A stretch of 64,000 nucleotides of DNA from Camarhynchus parvulus (lineage: Eukaryota > Chordata > Aves > Passeriformes > Thraupidae): contig NC_044600.1 in assembly GCF_901933205.1 (NCBI RefSeq), positions 1,178,001-1,242,000 on the forward strand, read 5' to 3'. Under the pieces are notes generated by a model, which had not been told where the DNA came from, did no database searches, and saw only the letters and a program-made list of their open reading frames with translations. Below, piece by piece: positions 46,613 to 59,200 of the stretch (position 1 is its first letter; every line of letters starts with the position of its first letter). A program made the translations under genes and the position numbers.

Positions 46613-48369
46613 GTGCAGTCTCTGCCCTTCCTACCAATTCTCCAGGCATTAGGATCTGTTTCTTTGTGTACAAGTAGAGCGAAGGGAGCATGTTAAATTG
46701 CATCGAGGTATGATCGTACAGTCAGAGGTACCTGAGCTGGACATCCCTCAAAAAAATGGAATTAATGTCTGAGCAGTCATCAGCAGCAAAGCAGGTGTCA
46801 GAGCAGCTCAAGCACGGAGAGCAGGAAATTAAAGAGGGAGTTTGAAGGCACTGCACATCAGAAAGCCTGTCACCCCTTCCAGGGGACGGGAATGTGGGGA
46901 AGCCAGCAGAGACTCGGGACTGGCACAGATCTGGCACCCTCGTGTGCCACTTGCAGGGTTCCTACCTCTGGACGAGGCACAGAACCTGGTTTATGAACAC
47001 ATCACGGTAATGATGATACTTTGCACTTCAAAAGCATCTTCTCTTACACAGTCTGAGAGATTAACGCCTGAGACTTCACAAACCCGTGCTAGTTAGCATT
47101 TAACTGATCACAGCCTTTACACTGACACACACAGCTTTATTTTTGAGAAATAATTTCACTGAAAGCTGCAGTAAATTGCCAGGAAAAGGGAGTTCTAATC
47201 ATCAAGGGCCAAATCCTGCCTGCTGGCTCCACACCAGTTCAGAGAGCATCAGGATTTGGTCCAGCTCATTTACCAGTAATTTTTCCTTTCTCTTATATCC
47301 TCATACACCACGATGGTTTTTTTTATTCATTCCCTCACTATTGATTTGATATCATTATTTCTCTTTCTTCCTCTTGCAGGAGTACCTGTGCCTGAGAAGA
47401 CTAAAGTGAGATCAGTGCTGGAGTTGCTCTCCTTGGCTGCTGAATTTCCCTTTTAAGCTGCAAGCATTCCGAAATCTATGGCACACCTGTTGGGCAGAAA
47501 GCACAGCATGCAAATCAATAGACATGCCTGGGCTGCTAAGGGAGAAACTCCTGACAATCCCAACACAGAGCCTGAGAACACGGCTTGGTGCACGGTGATT
47601 CCCTGCTCCCCCTGTGACCACATGTCCTTGTTATCCCTGCTCTGCCTCCTGCTCCCGGCCACTCCTGGCTGGGAACCACAGGCAGCTCTTTATCCTCACA
47701 TCTGAGCCATTTTAATCCCTCCTGATCTGCAGGAGGATGGGTTTGTGCTCCTGAGCGTTCAGGTCCTCTGGGACACCCAAACCCATTTGAAACACGTACA
47801 GAAAATAGAGAGGACAGAGGGGAGGGCGTCTGCAGGGACCTGCCAGCCTAACCCTGCTCAAAGCTGCCCATCACCAACAGGAATCCTGCTCTGAAAGCTG
47901 GAGCGGGTGTTTGCTCCCATCTCCCTGCTGCCTGCAGTGGCAGCCCCATTCTGTCCTGCTCACTCAGGCTCAGCTCCCCTCTCCCCTCTCAAGGTAAGAG
48001 AAACGTTCTCTCCATGGGCAGGACAGACAGAATGTCTGTGCTGGCTGAGGGTGACAGGCCTCATCTTCCCATTCTAGCATCAGAATGCCACTGATTAAAG
48101 CCAAGGAACTCAAAAGATAACCGGAGTGCCAAAATACAGTGCTGTGGGTGAGCACAGAACTCTTCCTGAGCTGGCTGGATCCAAGAGCAATATAACCACC
48201 TGGCATCCCACAGGAGCCTTAAAAAAGCCCACAGAGAGAGATCACCTGCTGGAAACCATGGGAGCACTATGGGAAAAAATTGCATTTATCTGGAGAAAGA
48301 AATACAATGGTAAAAGTTCAGGGTGTGCTCACTACGCCCTTGGAGCTGAAACAGTGCTCAGAGTATTTG
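46613..48369. other. Unique sequence, no gene recognised
   Basis: Mixed composition. A pyrimidine-rich stretch followed by cttgcagg (about 47350-47380) resembles a splice acceptor, but no exon with a recognisable product follows. Frames stay under about 95 codons. Confidence 0.5.
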
Positions 48370-48755
48370 TGTCACAGACATCTTTTTATGAAAAATCCTT
48401 TCCTTAGGATTTTTCCTCCTGAGAAGCTGAGAGGCCTCAGGAACAAAATGTAAACAATGGTTATCTGCTGCTGTGGAATGCAACAGGTGCATCTGTGATT
48501 GGTGTCATGTGGTTGTTTCTAATTAATGGCCAATCATAGTCCAGCTGGCTTGGACTCTCTGTCCGAGACACAAACCTGTGTTATCATTCCTTCTTTTTCT
48601 ATCCTTAGCTAGCCTTCTGATGAAACTTTTTCTTCTATTCTTTTAGTATAGTTTTAATGTAATATATATTATAAAATAATAAATCAGCCTTCTGAAACAT
48701 GGAGTCAGATCCTTGTCTCTTCCCTCATCCTGGGACCCCTGTGAACACGGCCACA
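48370..48755 (+). mobile_element. Family-A solo LTR, complete copy 2
   Basis: The copy runs from tgtcacagacatc to cacggccaca, 386 bases, and aligns end to end with the copy at 10056. The six flanking bases (tatttg and catttc) share the core attt, so a target-site duplication is possible but decayed. No retroviral internal region is recognisable downstream. Confidence 0.88.
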
Positions 48756-50130
48756 CATTTCTGTGTTATGTCACCAGGAACTGTGATGGCAGCAGTGAAC
48801 AGGAGCCAGCCAAGGCGCTGCCCTGAGAGGGGGAGCTGGGTGTGCCCAGCAGGGCAGGGAGGCACAGCCACCCTGCCTGGCACAGCCACCCCCAGCACAG
48901 GCTGCACTTTGGGTGGGGACCATTAATGCCCCTCAAACACCCTGCAGTGGCAGCACAGCCTCTCTGGGAGATGAACGCCACGGTGAAACCACTAATGAGG
49001 GAGCTAATTGATTCAGCAGGTTGGAGCAGTGATGAAGAATCATCTGGAGCCTGAGTCAGATCATCTGACACCTGCAGAGTACGAGTGTGCCTCGTCCAGA
49101 GGAGTGGGCCTGCTGTTAGCCTGTTAATAACTCCATTGTTCATTTCTCGCTCCTTAATCTGTTTGTTTCACCCAACTTTGTGTGTTTGATTACACAGAAA
49201 AGCAAACAAACAAACATGCTCTCTCACTGTAACCATGGCATTTCACAACAGCTACCTCTCTCCATTAATGCCGTTTTCCACTACTGGCAATGAATTCAGT
49301 AATTTGGTATTTCAGAGATCTTAACCATCATTCTTTTCCAAGCTGGAAATGGGGCACCCTCAGGGGATTGCTGCAGCTTTTAGGTGCTGTCATTTTATAT
49401 ACTACTTTATACATTGGCTTTTGAAGTACTGGATGTTTCAGTTTTGCCAGGAATTTGTCCACTTTCCTTGGTGTTACCACCAGTTTTCCTAGGTGACCCA
49501 AAAGGACACAATTAAAATTCTGTCTGGCAAACTGCAACCTCTAATTGTTGGCAGAAAGCCTGCATGGAAATGAAGCCTACCTGGTGAGTAAGAAATGGAG
49601 TGGCTGCATCTTTCTGCTGTTTCAAGGGTGGGTTTATGAAAGTAGGAAAACCATCCAAGTTTCCATCACAGGATCAAGAGCTAAGTCACGTAGCTCTGTG
49701 TCAGAAATTCACCTGCTCTAAGACACTGTGGCACAGTGCTGCACATTTTATTAACAAATAACCCTGCAGTATTTTATAATCCAGCTTCAGGATACCAAAG
49801 TATTGATATCTTAAGAGCCATTGCAGAGAAAGAGGCACAAGTGAGAATTGCCCATTGTGTGAAGCATGCACTTATCCTTGGCAAGGAAGCAAACATTCCT
49901 GCCTCTCAGATTAGATATATCAAAAAGCACAGCATAAAGTACTGACCCTGCAAGGTCCCTGCTACTTTGGGCTTCCCTGAGTTCTTTCCACTGGGACACA
50001 GAGCCCCTTGTGAGAGCCAGATACGTATTCAGAACAATTCAGTCCTGCAGCAAAAGTACAGACAAAATTCTCTTTCTGCAAACACAACTGAAAGAAAAAA
50101 GATCCAAAGAATAAACAAGAGTTTCTTGTT
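48756..50130. other. Sequence between two family-A LTRs, no gene recognised
   Basis: About 1.4 kb lies between two LTRs in the same orientation. No primer-binding site, gag-, pol- or env-like sequence is recognised. Two small frames, 49328-49537 (-) and 49736-49945 (+), look moderately protein-like in composition but match no family I know. Confidence 0.5.
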
Positions 50131-50444
50131 CAGGAACAAAATGTAAGCAATGGTTATCTGCTGCTGTGGAATGCAACAGGTGCATCTGTGATTGGCCCAT
50201 CTTGGATGTTTATAATTAATGGCCAATCACAGCCCAGCAGGCTCGGACAGAGAGTCCCAGACAGAGCCTTTGTTATCATTCCTTTTCTATTCTTAGCTAG
50301 CCTTCTGATGAAACCTTTTCTTCTATTCTTTTAGTATAGTTTTAATATCATATATACCATAAAATAATAAATCAAGCCTTCTGAAACATGGAGTCAGATC
50401 CTCATCTCCTCCCTCATCCTCAGACCCCTGTGAACACGGTCACA
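50131..50444 (+). mobile_element. Family-A LTR, 5'-truncated copy 3
   Basis: Similarity to the complete copies begins abruptly at caggaacaaaatgtaagc and continues to cacggtcaca. About 75 bases at the 5' end are missing relative to the copies at 10056 and 48370. Because retroviral LTRs normally insert whole, the loss probably reflects a later deletion or a recombination breakpoint. Confidence 0.87.
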
Positions 50445-52993
50445 CCTGCCCACTGCCATCTGCAGTTTCCAGTCCCTGCTCCTGTGTTTGGAGGGAATCA
50501 GCCTCAAATGTTGAACATTTTGCTGTAGCAAGGTATTCTCTGCAGGGATACTCACAGCTTCTGCTCTTAGTGCCTTCCAGAAATGTTTCTTTAATAACAC
50601 ACATAAATATTAAAGGAAGAGAAGGAAAATTGGGAGGAAGAGAAGGAGGGTTTTGTTATTTTTTTCTGACCCAATTTCCATCCTTCACTTCAATTAGGTT
50701 CTCAGAGACAGATGAACTTCTGCATCCTCTTTCCCTCTGATACCTTCTGCACAACTCCATATGGATCTTCAAAAATCCTGTCTTGCTCAACCTTCCCTCC
50801 CTGCTCTCTGTCTGCATGAGTGCCCTATTTCTATTCCTTATTTCTTGGTAATTGTATTCAAACACTCTCTTTGTTCTTTGTTTGCTAACCTGCATTTTTT
50901 TTTCCTCTAGTCAGCTTATCTCTTTTTTAGTCCTTTTGATTAAAGTTCTCAATTCATTTAGTATCTTTCTGTTTCTCCCCAGTCCTTCTAAAGTGAAACT
51001 ACAAAGCGCTGCAGGGAATGCTTGTATTTACCTCCCAATTCTCTTAGCCAGCCTTCCAGGCTGACTTGAGACCTGCATTCTACCACATCTTAAAAACTTT
51101 CCAAACCTACACTGAGCCACTTCACTCTTCCCATTTTTGTCCAGCCACAGCAGTAAGTTCACCCTCTACTCCCATCACAGCCTCTCAGAGCGGTGATTTG
51201 CTGCTGCAGCCCTTCCCTGGTGAGCACACCAACTGAATATCCTGCACAGTTTGGAGTGAGGGCCCGTGCTCTGGCAGCACAGTGGGGCAGCACTGGGGAG
51301 GTGACAGGCTGCTACTCATTGCCTTTGGTAATGCACACACTGAGCCAGTCCCATCCAACCTCTGTCTGAGGCAGGGAGGAAATGCAGGAGTGTTCAGCTG
51401 GAACTCTCCTTGGATTTGTCTTGTGTTTTGAAAGAAAATCCAGGGAAACAGCAAAGAGGCGTGCATCACAGCTTGGCTTAATTTGGGCTTTCATTGTCAT
51501 TGGGAAATATCATTTTTCTCTCTTCCAAGGCAACATCCTGTTTTGCAGCCTAGATGTGCTCCTACTCACCACATCAATACCAGTGAGTTCATCTTTCCAT
51601 TTTCACCCAAGTTGCTTAGTAACAGAAGATGAGGGGAAAGCGTGTCCAGACTGCATTGCAATGTCTGATCTTCAGGTTCATTGGAAAAGATGGACTAATG
51701 GACCACCAATGTGAAAATGCTGCTCACATTTGAATCACTGGATCCATCTGATATTCCTCAAGGAGCTTTTAGAAGAGTATTTTTGTCATATTTCTTTTCA
51801 ACACTTATATTTTTATGTGCATGCCCTTTGACTATGCCACATCTAAGAAATAATAAAACATTCTCTTATTTTATTTTCTTCACAAGGCACTCTGGCTGCT
51901 TTGGTGAGCACACAGGATGAGAGTTTCAGTATTTTGGGCAGACACACTTTGAATCATTTTATAGCATCATTTTGAAAGTGAACTTACAGTCCATTAAAGG
52001 GACAGGCAATCTCAAGGCTTCTTAATAGTGTGAAGCTGAGCTTAATAAAGATACAGCCTCATGGATGAATTCCTGCACTGCTATGATCCTGAGAATGATC
52101 TGCACTCCCCCAGTGACTCTATTACATCGTTCTCAAGCAGTTCTGCATTAAGCAATTGTGCAGGTGGGATTTTCAGTCTTCAGCTCTGGTCTAACTCTAC
52201 AGTTCCTGCAGGCAAAATGCAGCAAGAGCACAGTGCTCCCAAAATCTGCAACAAGGTTTTTACTTATGTTTCAATAAATTTTCCCATTAAAAAAACCCCC
52301 AAAACTAACCAAAACCCAAACCACACACACACACACACTCTCAAATAAAACCTAACAAATAAGGAAAGGTCAAGAGAAATCCTTCCTGATCACCAGTCTT
52401 CAGATCTTATTTAGGATAGAGTCAGCTCAGAATCAGCAATCAAAGATAAATTTTATGTCCATGTCCTTCCCTTTGATCTTGCACTAAGGAAAGAATTCCT
52501 CCTCTAATTTCTATCTTTATATGACTTTATTCCCTACAGAAGCAGCTCTTTTTCCAGAATTCAGGCTCCCTGCATCCAAAGCCAACAGCAGCAGCCATCA
52601 GAGCCACCAGCCTATGGAGGAGCTGCTTCTTTTAATCTTGCCAGGTCCAGGGAAAAGGGGGAACAAAGCCCAGGAGTGTTGTGCCGGATTTGACTGCAAT
52701 AAAGTTAATTTCTTCAGAGCAGCCATTCTGAGGCTGTGCTGGCAGTGTTGGTAACTCGGGGGTGGTTTTGCTGTCCGTGGGCAGCGCTCACCCAGAGCCA
52801 AGGCCTTTAGTGCTGCCCAGGGAGGGGACACAGCCAGCACAGCTGGACAGGGACAGCCCAGACCGTGTGGCCTCGTGGCCAGCACATAGAGATGGGCCAG
52901 AGGAAGGAAGAGTGGGGTGGTTTGGGATCATGGAGGCATCATTCACCAAGGGACTGCTGCAGGATGGAGCCCTGCTCTCCAGCTCTGCCCTGC
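50445..52993. other. Unique sequence, no gene recognised
   Basis: Contains an A/C-rich tract ending in (CA)n at about 52290-52340. Frames reach 110 codons on the + strand at 51382-51714 without domains. Confidence 0.5.
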
Positions 52994-53312
52994 AGGGAAA
53001 GGAGATGCAGGGGAAGGAGATGCGGGAAAGGAGGTGAAGTTAAAGGAGGTGAAGGTAAAGGAGATGAAGAAAAAGCAGCTACAGGTAAGGCAGAAGCAGG
53101 GAAAGGAGCTGCAGGTAAAGGAGATGCAGGTAAGGCAGGTGCAGGTAAAGGAGCTGCAGGGAAGGCAGGTACAGGAAAAGCAGATGCAGGCAAGGCAGGT
53201 ACAGGTAAAGGAGCTGCAGGTAAAGGGTCAGGTAAGGCAGGTGCGTAAAGACTGCAGGGAAGGATAAGGAGCAGATGCAGAAGGTAATATGGAGCTGCAG
53301 GTAAAGCAGCTG
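52994..53312. repeat. 15-bp minisatellite, ggtaaaggagctgca type
   Basis: About twenty 15-base units: ggtaaaggagctgca, ggtaaggcaggtgca, ggaaaagcagatgca and similar. The + strand carries an open frame (52865-53248) with Gly-Lys-Ala/Gly repeats. It begins upstream without a recognisable domain and is broken where the array loses phase near 53230-53250. Most units include a splice-donor-like CAGGTAA word. Confidence 0.92.
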
Positions 53313-55536
53313 CAGTCTGGGGCTTCTGGTGTGGCTGCAGGGGGGCAGTAAAAGGCTCAGCCCACCCTGGGAGCTGCAGACTGGCCTTGCTCTGCAATAT
53401 TTCTGTGTGAACAACCCCTGCTGGCTCCTCCTGATCCTTAGCTGGTCATGGAAAGCTTCTCCTGCTCCCCCAGATGAAAGTGGGTGATGGGAATAAATAC
53501 TGAATATATGCTTGAATGTATGAGATATGTACCTGCTACAAACACAGCTTTTCATTTATCTGCTAACAGTGAATAATAAGCAGAACTTTTAGAAGATGAG
53601 TGCTGGGTTCAGTCTTGGATACATTTTTGTTTTGAAAAACAGGAATATGTCTGTATATCATTACAGAATACTCGAGGTCTGTGGGAGACTGCCTCTTGAT
53701 CATTAGTTTGTTCTTTATTTCTGTGTTTGAATCTTTAGAGAAAATCTGTTGCTGCTCCACAGCACTACTTATTCAACGTCCTCAAATCCCCAAGGCAAAG
53801 AGTTTGGTTAGACACAAGCTGGCAGAGTACAGATCATAATTATACTGAAAGGGAACCTTTTTAAAATTCAAGATTAAAAAAAAAAAAAGGGTGATTTGAA
53901 ATACACAGTTTGACTAAGAACTTAGAAATGGATGGTCAGGATCCTACAGGAATATCTTTAAATACTTAAGGGTGCATTATGCAAGCCCTTGAATTATGCA
54001 TTTATCATTGCTCCCAACCTCAGTATTGTAGCACAAAATAAGCATGATAACAAATTACTCCTATAAATCTCAGCAAACAGTTGGTACTTCTGTTGCATGT
54101 TTACCTCTGGAGTTTCCTAAAATTCTTTAGAAACTATAGCCCCTATGTTAGAGAGTGATAATTGTTTTATCTGTGTTGAGAATACAGGACTGGTTTCATT
54201 TGATAAATACATCCAAATTTGGCCCTGTGAAGAATTTTTCTGATCTACCAGTGAAACTTAGTCATACCTAAAAATCAAACACCCTTCAATGCACAGCATC
54301 ACTACAGACAGAACAGGAACAGAACATCCTGAAAATAGGTGAAAATAAAAGGAACAAAGGTATTAATGGGATACAAAAATAGCTTCAGCCTGTACTTTCT
54401 GCTTCACCAAAGAGCCTCAAAGATTCTGAAATGTCTAAACAGCCACCCTAAGAACAGGAACCTGCCCAAGTGAAGGCAGCACTGTGGCCCAGGCTGAGGG
54501 GAGCAGCTCCTGTGCTGGAGGCAGCTCTGCCTCTTCCTCCTCTGCCATCAGCACTGCAGGCTCCTCGACACATCCACCAGAGGAATGAAAAGAACTAGAC
54601 CATGTCCCAAAGGAGGGGAATGAAAGAGAAAGAAATAAAATTCTATGGCAAATACTTTCAGCTTTTCTGTGTTTTTCCCCAATCTTCTCTTTTTTAACAA
54701 GGGAGGTTCCCTTCTTGGTTTGTGTGCTTTGTAAATAGCAGCAGCCATTATTTATTAAACATATTTGCCTTTTGTAAGGTTGGATTTAATTTTTAAAATT
54801 CACACTGATATTCTTCTTCAATAGCGTTGTGTGCAGGGGCATATCTGTTTGTATTTATTCAATAGTGTGCTGCTAATTAAATATGTGTTTCATTAAACTT
54901 GTTTAAAAAAACAAACCAGGAGAAGTTGAGAAGAATGAACACACTGAAGTACAACACCCCTAGGCTCTGAGAAAGCTTGCACGGATGAGTTGTTAGAGTA
55001 ATGTGGGCAGCAGGAGTGTCAAAAGCATCTCATGTTTTGTGCACAGCTCCGAGTTTAAACAAAACGCGTGTGCTAAAGGTAGCAGGTAAAGTTGACATGT
55101 ATCTGTCTGCTTAGAATATTCATGCCTGGAATCAAAGCACTTCAGTTGCTTTTCCTCTAGCTGCTCCCCTGGCTGGCTTTTTGCCACATGCATTATTTTC
55201 TCAGAAGATTCCTTTGCAGAGATGCACAGAGATACCTCGCGCATAAATGAGCAGGAAGGGACGGCCCGCCGCGCCTGCTGAATGCTGAGGAACTGGAATG
55301 TCTGCAAAGCCCCAGGCCCAGGGCCCTGCCCAGCTCTTCAAATGCCCTGTGCCAGGCTGTGGAGCTGTGTTCTGGCACCTTTGGTGTCCTCCTGCCTGTG
55401 CAGCACCCACTGCATCTCCCCGCTAAAGCTCTGCTGCCACCACAGCCTCAGAGCAGCTCAGGGCACACACGGGGAGCTCCCAAAGACAAGGGTGCTGTGA
55501 GTGTCTGATCACAGGAAAGGGGTGGTTGGGAACACA
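53313..55536. other. Unique sequence, no gene recognised
   Basis: AT-rich to about 54900, then more GC-rich. A short CpG-containing stretch (about 55235-55285) is too small for a CpG island. No gene is recognised. Confidence 0.55.
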
Positions 55537-56255
55537 GCCCAGGCAGGGAACATGTCCCAGGTGAGGAACGTAGCCTAGGCAGGGAACATGTCGCAGGTGA
55601 GGGACACATCCCAGGCAGGGAACACATCCCAGATAGGGAACACATCCCAGGTAAGGAACATATCCCAGATAGGGAACACATCCCAGATAGGGAACATATC
55701 CCAGGTAAGGAACATATCCCAGATAGGGAACATATCCCAGATAGGGAACACATCCCAGATAGGGAACATATCCCAGGTAAGGAACATATCCCAGGTAAGG
55801 AACATATCCCAGATAGGGAACACATCCCAGGTAAGGAACACATCCCAGGCAGGGAACACATCCCAGGCAGGGAACACATCCCAGATAGGGAACACATCCC
55901 AGATAAGGAACACAGCCCATGTAAGGAACACATCCCAGGTAAGGAACATATCCCAGATAGGGAACATATCCCAGGTAAGGAACACATCCCAGGCAGGGAA
56001 CACATCCCAGATAAGGAACACATCCCAGATAAGGAACACATCCCAGATAGGGAACACATCCCAGATAGGGAACACATCCCAGGTAAGGAACACATCCCAG
56101 GTAAGGAACACATCCCAGGTAAGGAACACATCCCAGGTAAGGAACACATCCCAGATAAGGAACACATCCCAGATAAGGAACACAGCCCAGGCAGGGAACA
56201 CATCCCAGGTAAGGAACACATCCCAGATAGGGAACACATCCTAGGTAGAGAACAC
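55537..56255. repeat. 18-bp minisatellite, cccaggtaaggaacacat type, about 40 units
   Basis: About 40 units of 18 bases. The main variants are cccaggtaaggaacacat, cccagatagggaacacat, cccagataaggaacacat and cccaggcagggaacacat. Because 18 is a multiple of three, every frame that lacks a stop in one unit stays open throughout. This gives frames of 218 to 311 codons on both strands with six-residue repeats (for example Ser-Gln-Val-Arg-Asn-Thr on +). These are not genes. About a dozen units contain CAGGTAAGG. Confidence 0.96.
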
Positions 56256-59200
56256 AGTCCAGGATGGTAAGGGACAGCTCCAAAAAGGTTCCTTTTTTAA
56301 TCCCTTGGGAGAACAAGCCTGTGCCTGGCACAGAGAGAATCACATCAGGCTGGAGCACAGAGCTTCAACACAAACTCAGCATATCAGAGATCTGCAGGAA
56401 CATCGCAGCAGCCTGTAGGTGTTGCACACAGAATGAAAGGGTGTTTCAGGGGAAATGGCCACTTTATGCAAAACAAAAGGGTAGGCAGATGAGAAGTTTT
56501 TTCTGAAGGAACATTCATTATTCCTTTGCTGTGACTACTCAGGGACAGATTTGATGGTGGTGGACACAGAGGGAACGACCTGGGTGCCAGATGAAGTGAA
56601 ATTGTACCAGCTATAAAAATGTGCTTGTTAGAAGGAATAATGACAGCTCCAAGAAAACAGAAATAAAAAGGTAAGTTTTAATAAAAGGTGTAGGGCATGA
56701 AGTGAACCTGTTACAAAGGATTTCAAAAAGACATTTTTAACAGTCTCAGCATATGTGAAGAAGGAAGTTGCAAGGATACTGTACATGATAATATGTACAG
56801 AGAGCAAGGAATGATAAACAGAAGAAAGAGCAAGAGTGTGCAGAACAGACAGAGTGAGGAATGGCACAAAACAAAAGGTTTGGAGATAAACTGCTATGGA
56901 GCAGATGCAGAACACAAAGTGCAAGAATGACACTCAGCTCCACTGTCACAGCTGCACTGGCAGATGGAAAAATACAAATAAGATATAAAACAATGCTCCA
57001 AGATCCATAAGGTGTCTGTTCCGTGGTTACAATGGTCCTAAATGCACTGGTTTACTTTTCAAAAAGGATCAGTATTTAATCTCCAAGTATTTAAGTGCAA
57101 TATGTTCTGTGAGCAAGCAAGTGCTTCTCACACACGAATTTACTCTGCTCAGCCATCTACTTCTGACTTGCCCTCAAGGATTTGGGCAGCAGGAGGATCC
57201 AAAAGAAAAACTGTGTGATAAAAGTTACAGATGATCACACAAACAAAGGATGGCCTGGTCTCTATCTGTAGCACACTGATCTCTACGTGCAGCAGTTGGC
57301 TGAGACAAAAAAACCAACAAAATTGAATTCAAATTTAGGCACATTTAACAACATATGGAGTGTTTTCATTCAACTGGAAGATTAAAATTTTATTATTATT
57401 TCATCAAATTTTAACTATCATCTGGAAGAAGTTTTCATTGTTTCCTTGGGATATTTAATTCTTTTACAGTAAAATATTAATGTTCAATCATGTATATTTT
57501 CCTTCTGTTCCTCATTCCAGTTTGTGTCCATGTAAATGTTAAAACTACAAAATTAAATAATTTCTTCCTCAGTGTTCAAAGACCATTTGTCTGATGAAAT
57601 AAAACTTATTTACCACTGCATCTTTATTATGCATGAATAGACTGAAACAGAAACCTTTCTCAAAAATCTTATAATTTACTGCAAACAGGGAAAAAGAAAA
57701 AAATGGAGAATAGTTTAAGTGACACTATTTGGGCTGTTGATCAGGGAAAAGTAAAAGAGTGCTTAAGACTTGCTGTAAAATCCTGGAGTCAATTGGGTGT
57801 CTTTACTGATTCCTGTGGACCTGATTTTCTAGGCAGGATTCCTGGCAGAACTTAATGAAAACACAGAAGTTACTCAGCAGACAAGAAAGAAAGATCGTTC
57901 CAGATATGAACTAATTATCTCAGAGACAGTCCAGATAAGGAAATAAAGGTCATATTAGGAAGAGGGATGAGTAGATCAAGTGAAATAGCACAACAAAAGG
58001 TTGTAAGAACAAGAAGACAATTTCCAGTGATGAACAGCCCCAAGGAACGTGTGGAAGGAGCAGGAACAGAAGGACTGAACTGGAAACGAGACAATGTCTG
58101 CACATCTGCAGGGCCAGCAAAGGAGGCTGAGGCTGGAGGAGCAGAATTAATACAGAGATTCCAGGTGAGATAAGCAGAGAGCAGAGCAAAGGAAAACAAG
58201 CCATTGCAAATGTCAATGTTAACATATTTACGAGGCAGACAGTGAGGAGTGACTGGATCAACAGTGGGGAGATAAAGGCAGAGGAAGTGGGTGATAGGAT
58301 CAGCTATAAAGATGGCAGCATCCAGATAGTGACAAAATAGCAGCCACGATTTCAAAGGGGTAGTTCAAGAACCTGCATGACAGGTCAGGAAAAGAGATGG
58401 TTATTCAGGATTTTTCTGACTATGAGTATTGACTGTGTCAGTCATGCCTGTCAGAGGAGTCAGGAGAGGGCCAGAGGCAGGGTAATTTCACTGCAAGCAC
58501 CAGGAACTGTCTCTCATTACCATCCCAGCACAAGTCCCCCACACCCCAGCTGCGAGGGTTTGCTAATTAAGAGCTGAACTGTCTGCTTAAGACACTGAAA
58601 AAATGGTTTCTTAGGGTATTTTTGGGTTCTGTTTGGCTGTGCTGGAGACAGACTTAACCCTGAGAGGAGTATAAATTCATACATCAAGTAACTGCTCATA
58701 GTGATAGGGCCTGCCCAGCAGTCAATCTAAATTAATATTCTGCAGTTCTTACATAACTGTGGATGGACAGTTTGGGGAACTCTCTCAACCACTGATACAA
58801 ACAGCTAAAACCAGACAAAGCCATTTCCAGCACGATCCAGAATGTGCCAATAAACACTTGGATGTAAAATCAATACCTGAGGCTCTGAGGCATCTAAACC
58901 ATGGATATGCTGGCACACAGTCACCTGGAACCACCCACAGGACACAGACACCTCACCCAGCTGACTACATTCACCCCCTCCTAAGGTGAGTGTTTAAGCA
59001 GTCAAATTATTTGAATGCTATCTGTGCTGAATACCTCATATTTTATAACTTCATTACAGTTTGAGCTAAAATCTCTCTCTCTCCTTAGTTCTATATATAT
59101 TAAATAAAAAAAAAAAAAAAAAAAAAATCAAATCCCAATACATTATTTGTTTTCAATCCCTGCTGGTAAAGATAATGTTATTCCACTTATTATAATGAAG

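Noticed and set aside
49328..49945. Two short frames (minus 49328-49537, plus 49736-49945) with fairly protein-like composition
   Set aside because: Under 75 codons each, no domain recognised, and no splice context; a homology search would be needed.
48756..50130. Internal region of a provirus between two family-A LTRs
   Set aside because: No primer-binding site or retroviral coding motif is seen, and the second LTR is truncated at the side that would face the internal region.
52865..53248. Lys/Ala/Gly-rich frame resembling a histone H1-like tail
   Set aside because: Composition is dictated by the 15-bp repeat, there is no globular domain, and the frame ends where the array loses phase.
55423..56358. 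311-codon minus-strand frame and 218-codon plus-strand frame of six-residue repeats
   Set aside because: An 18-bp repeat keeps frames open on both strands; there is no domain or signal outside the array.
57967..58175. Possible exon ending at a donor-like ccaggtgaga
   Set aside because: No convincing acceptor, branch region or protein family supports it; isolated donor-like words are common.
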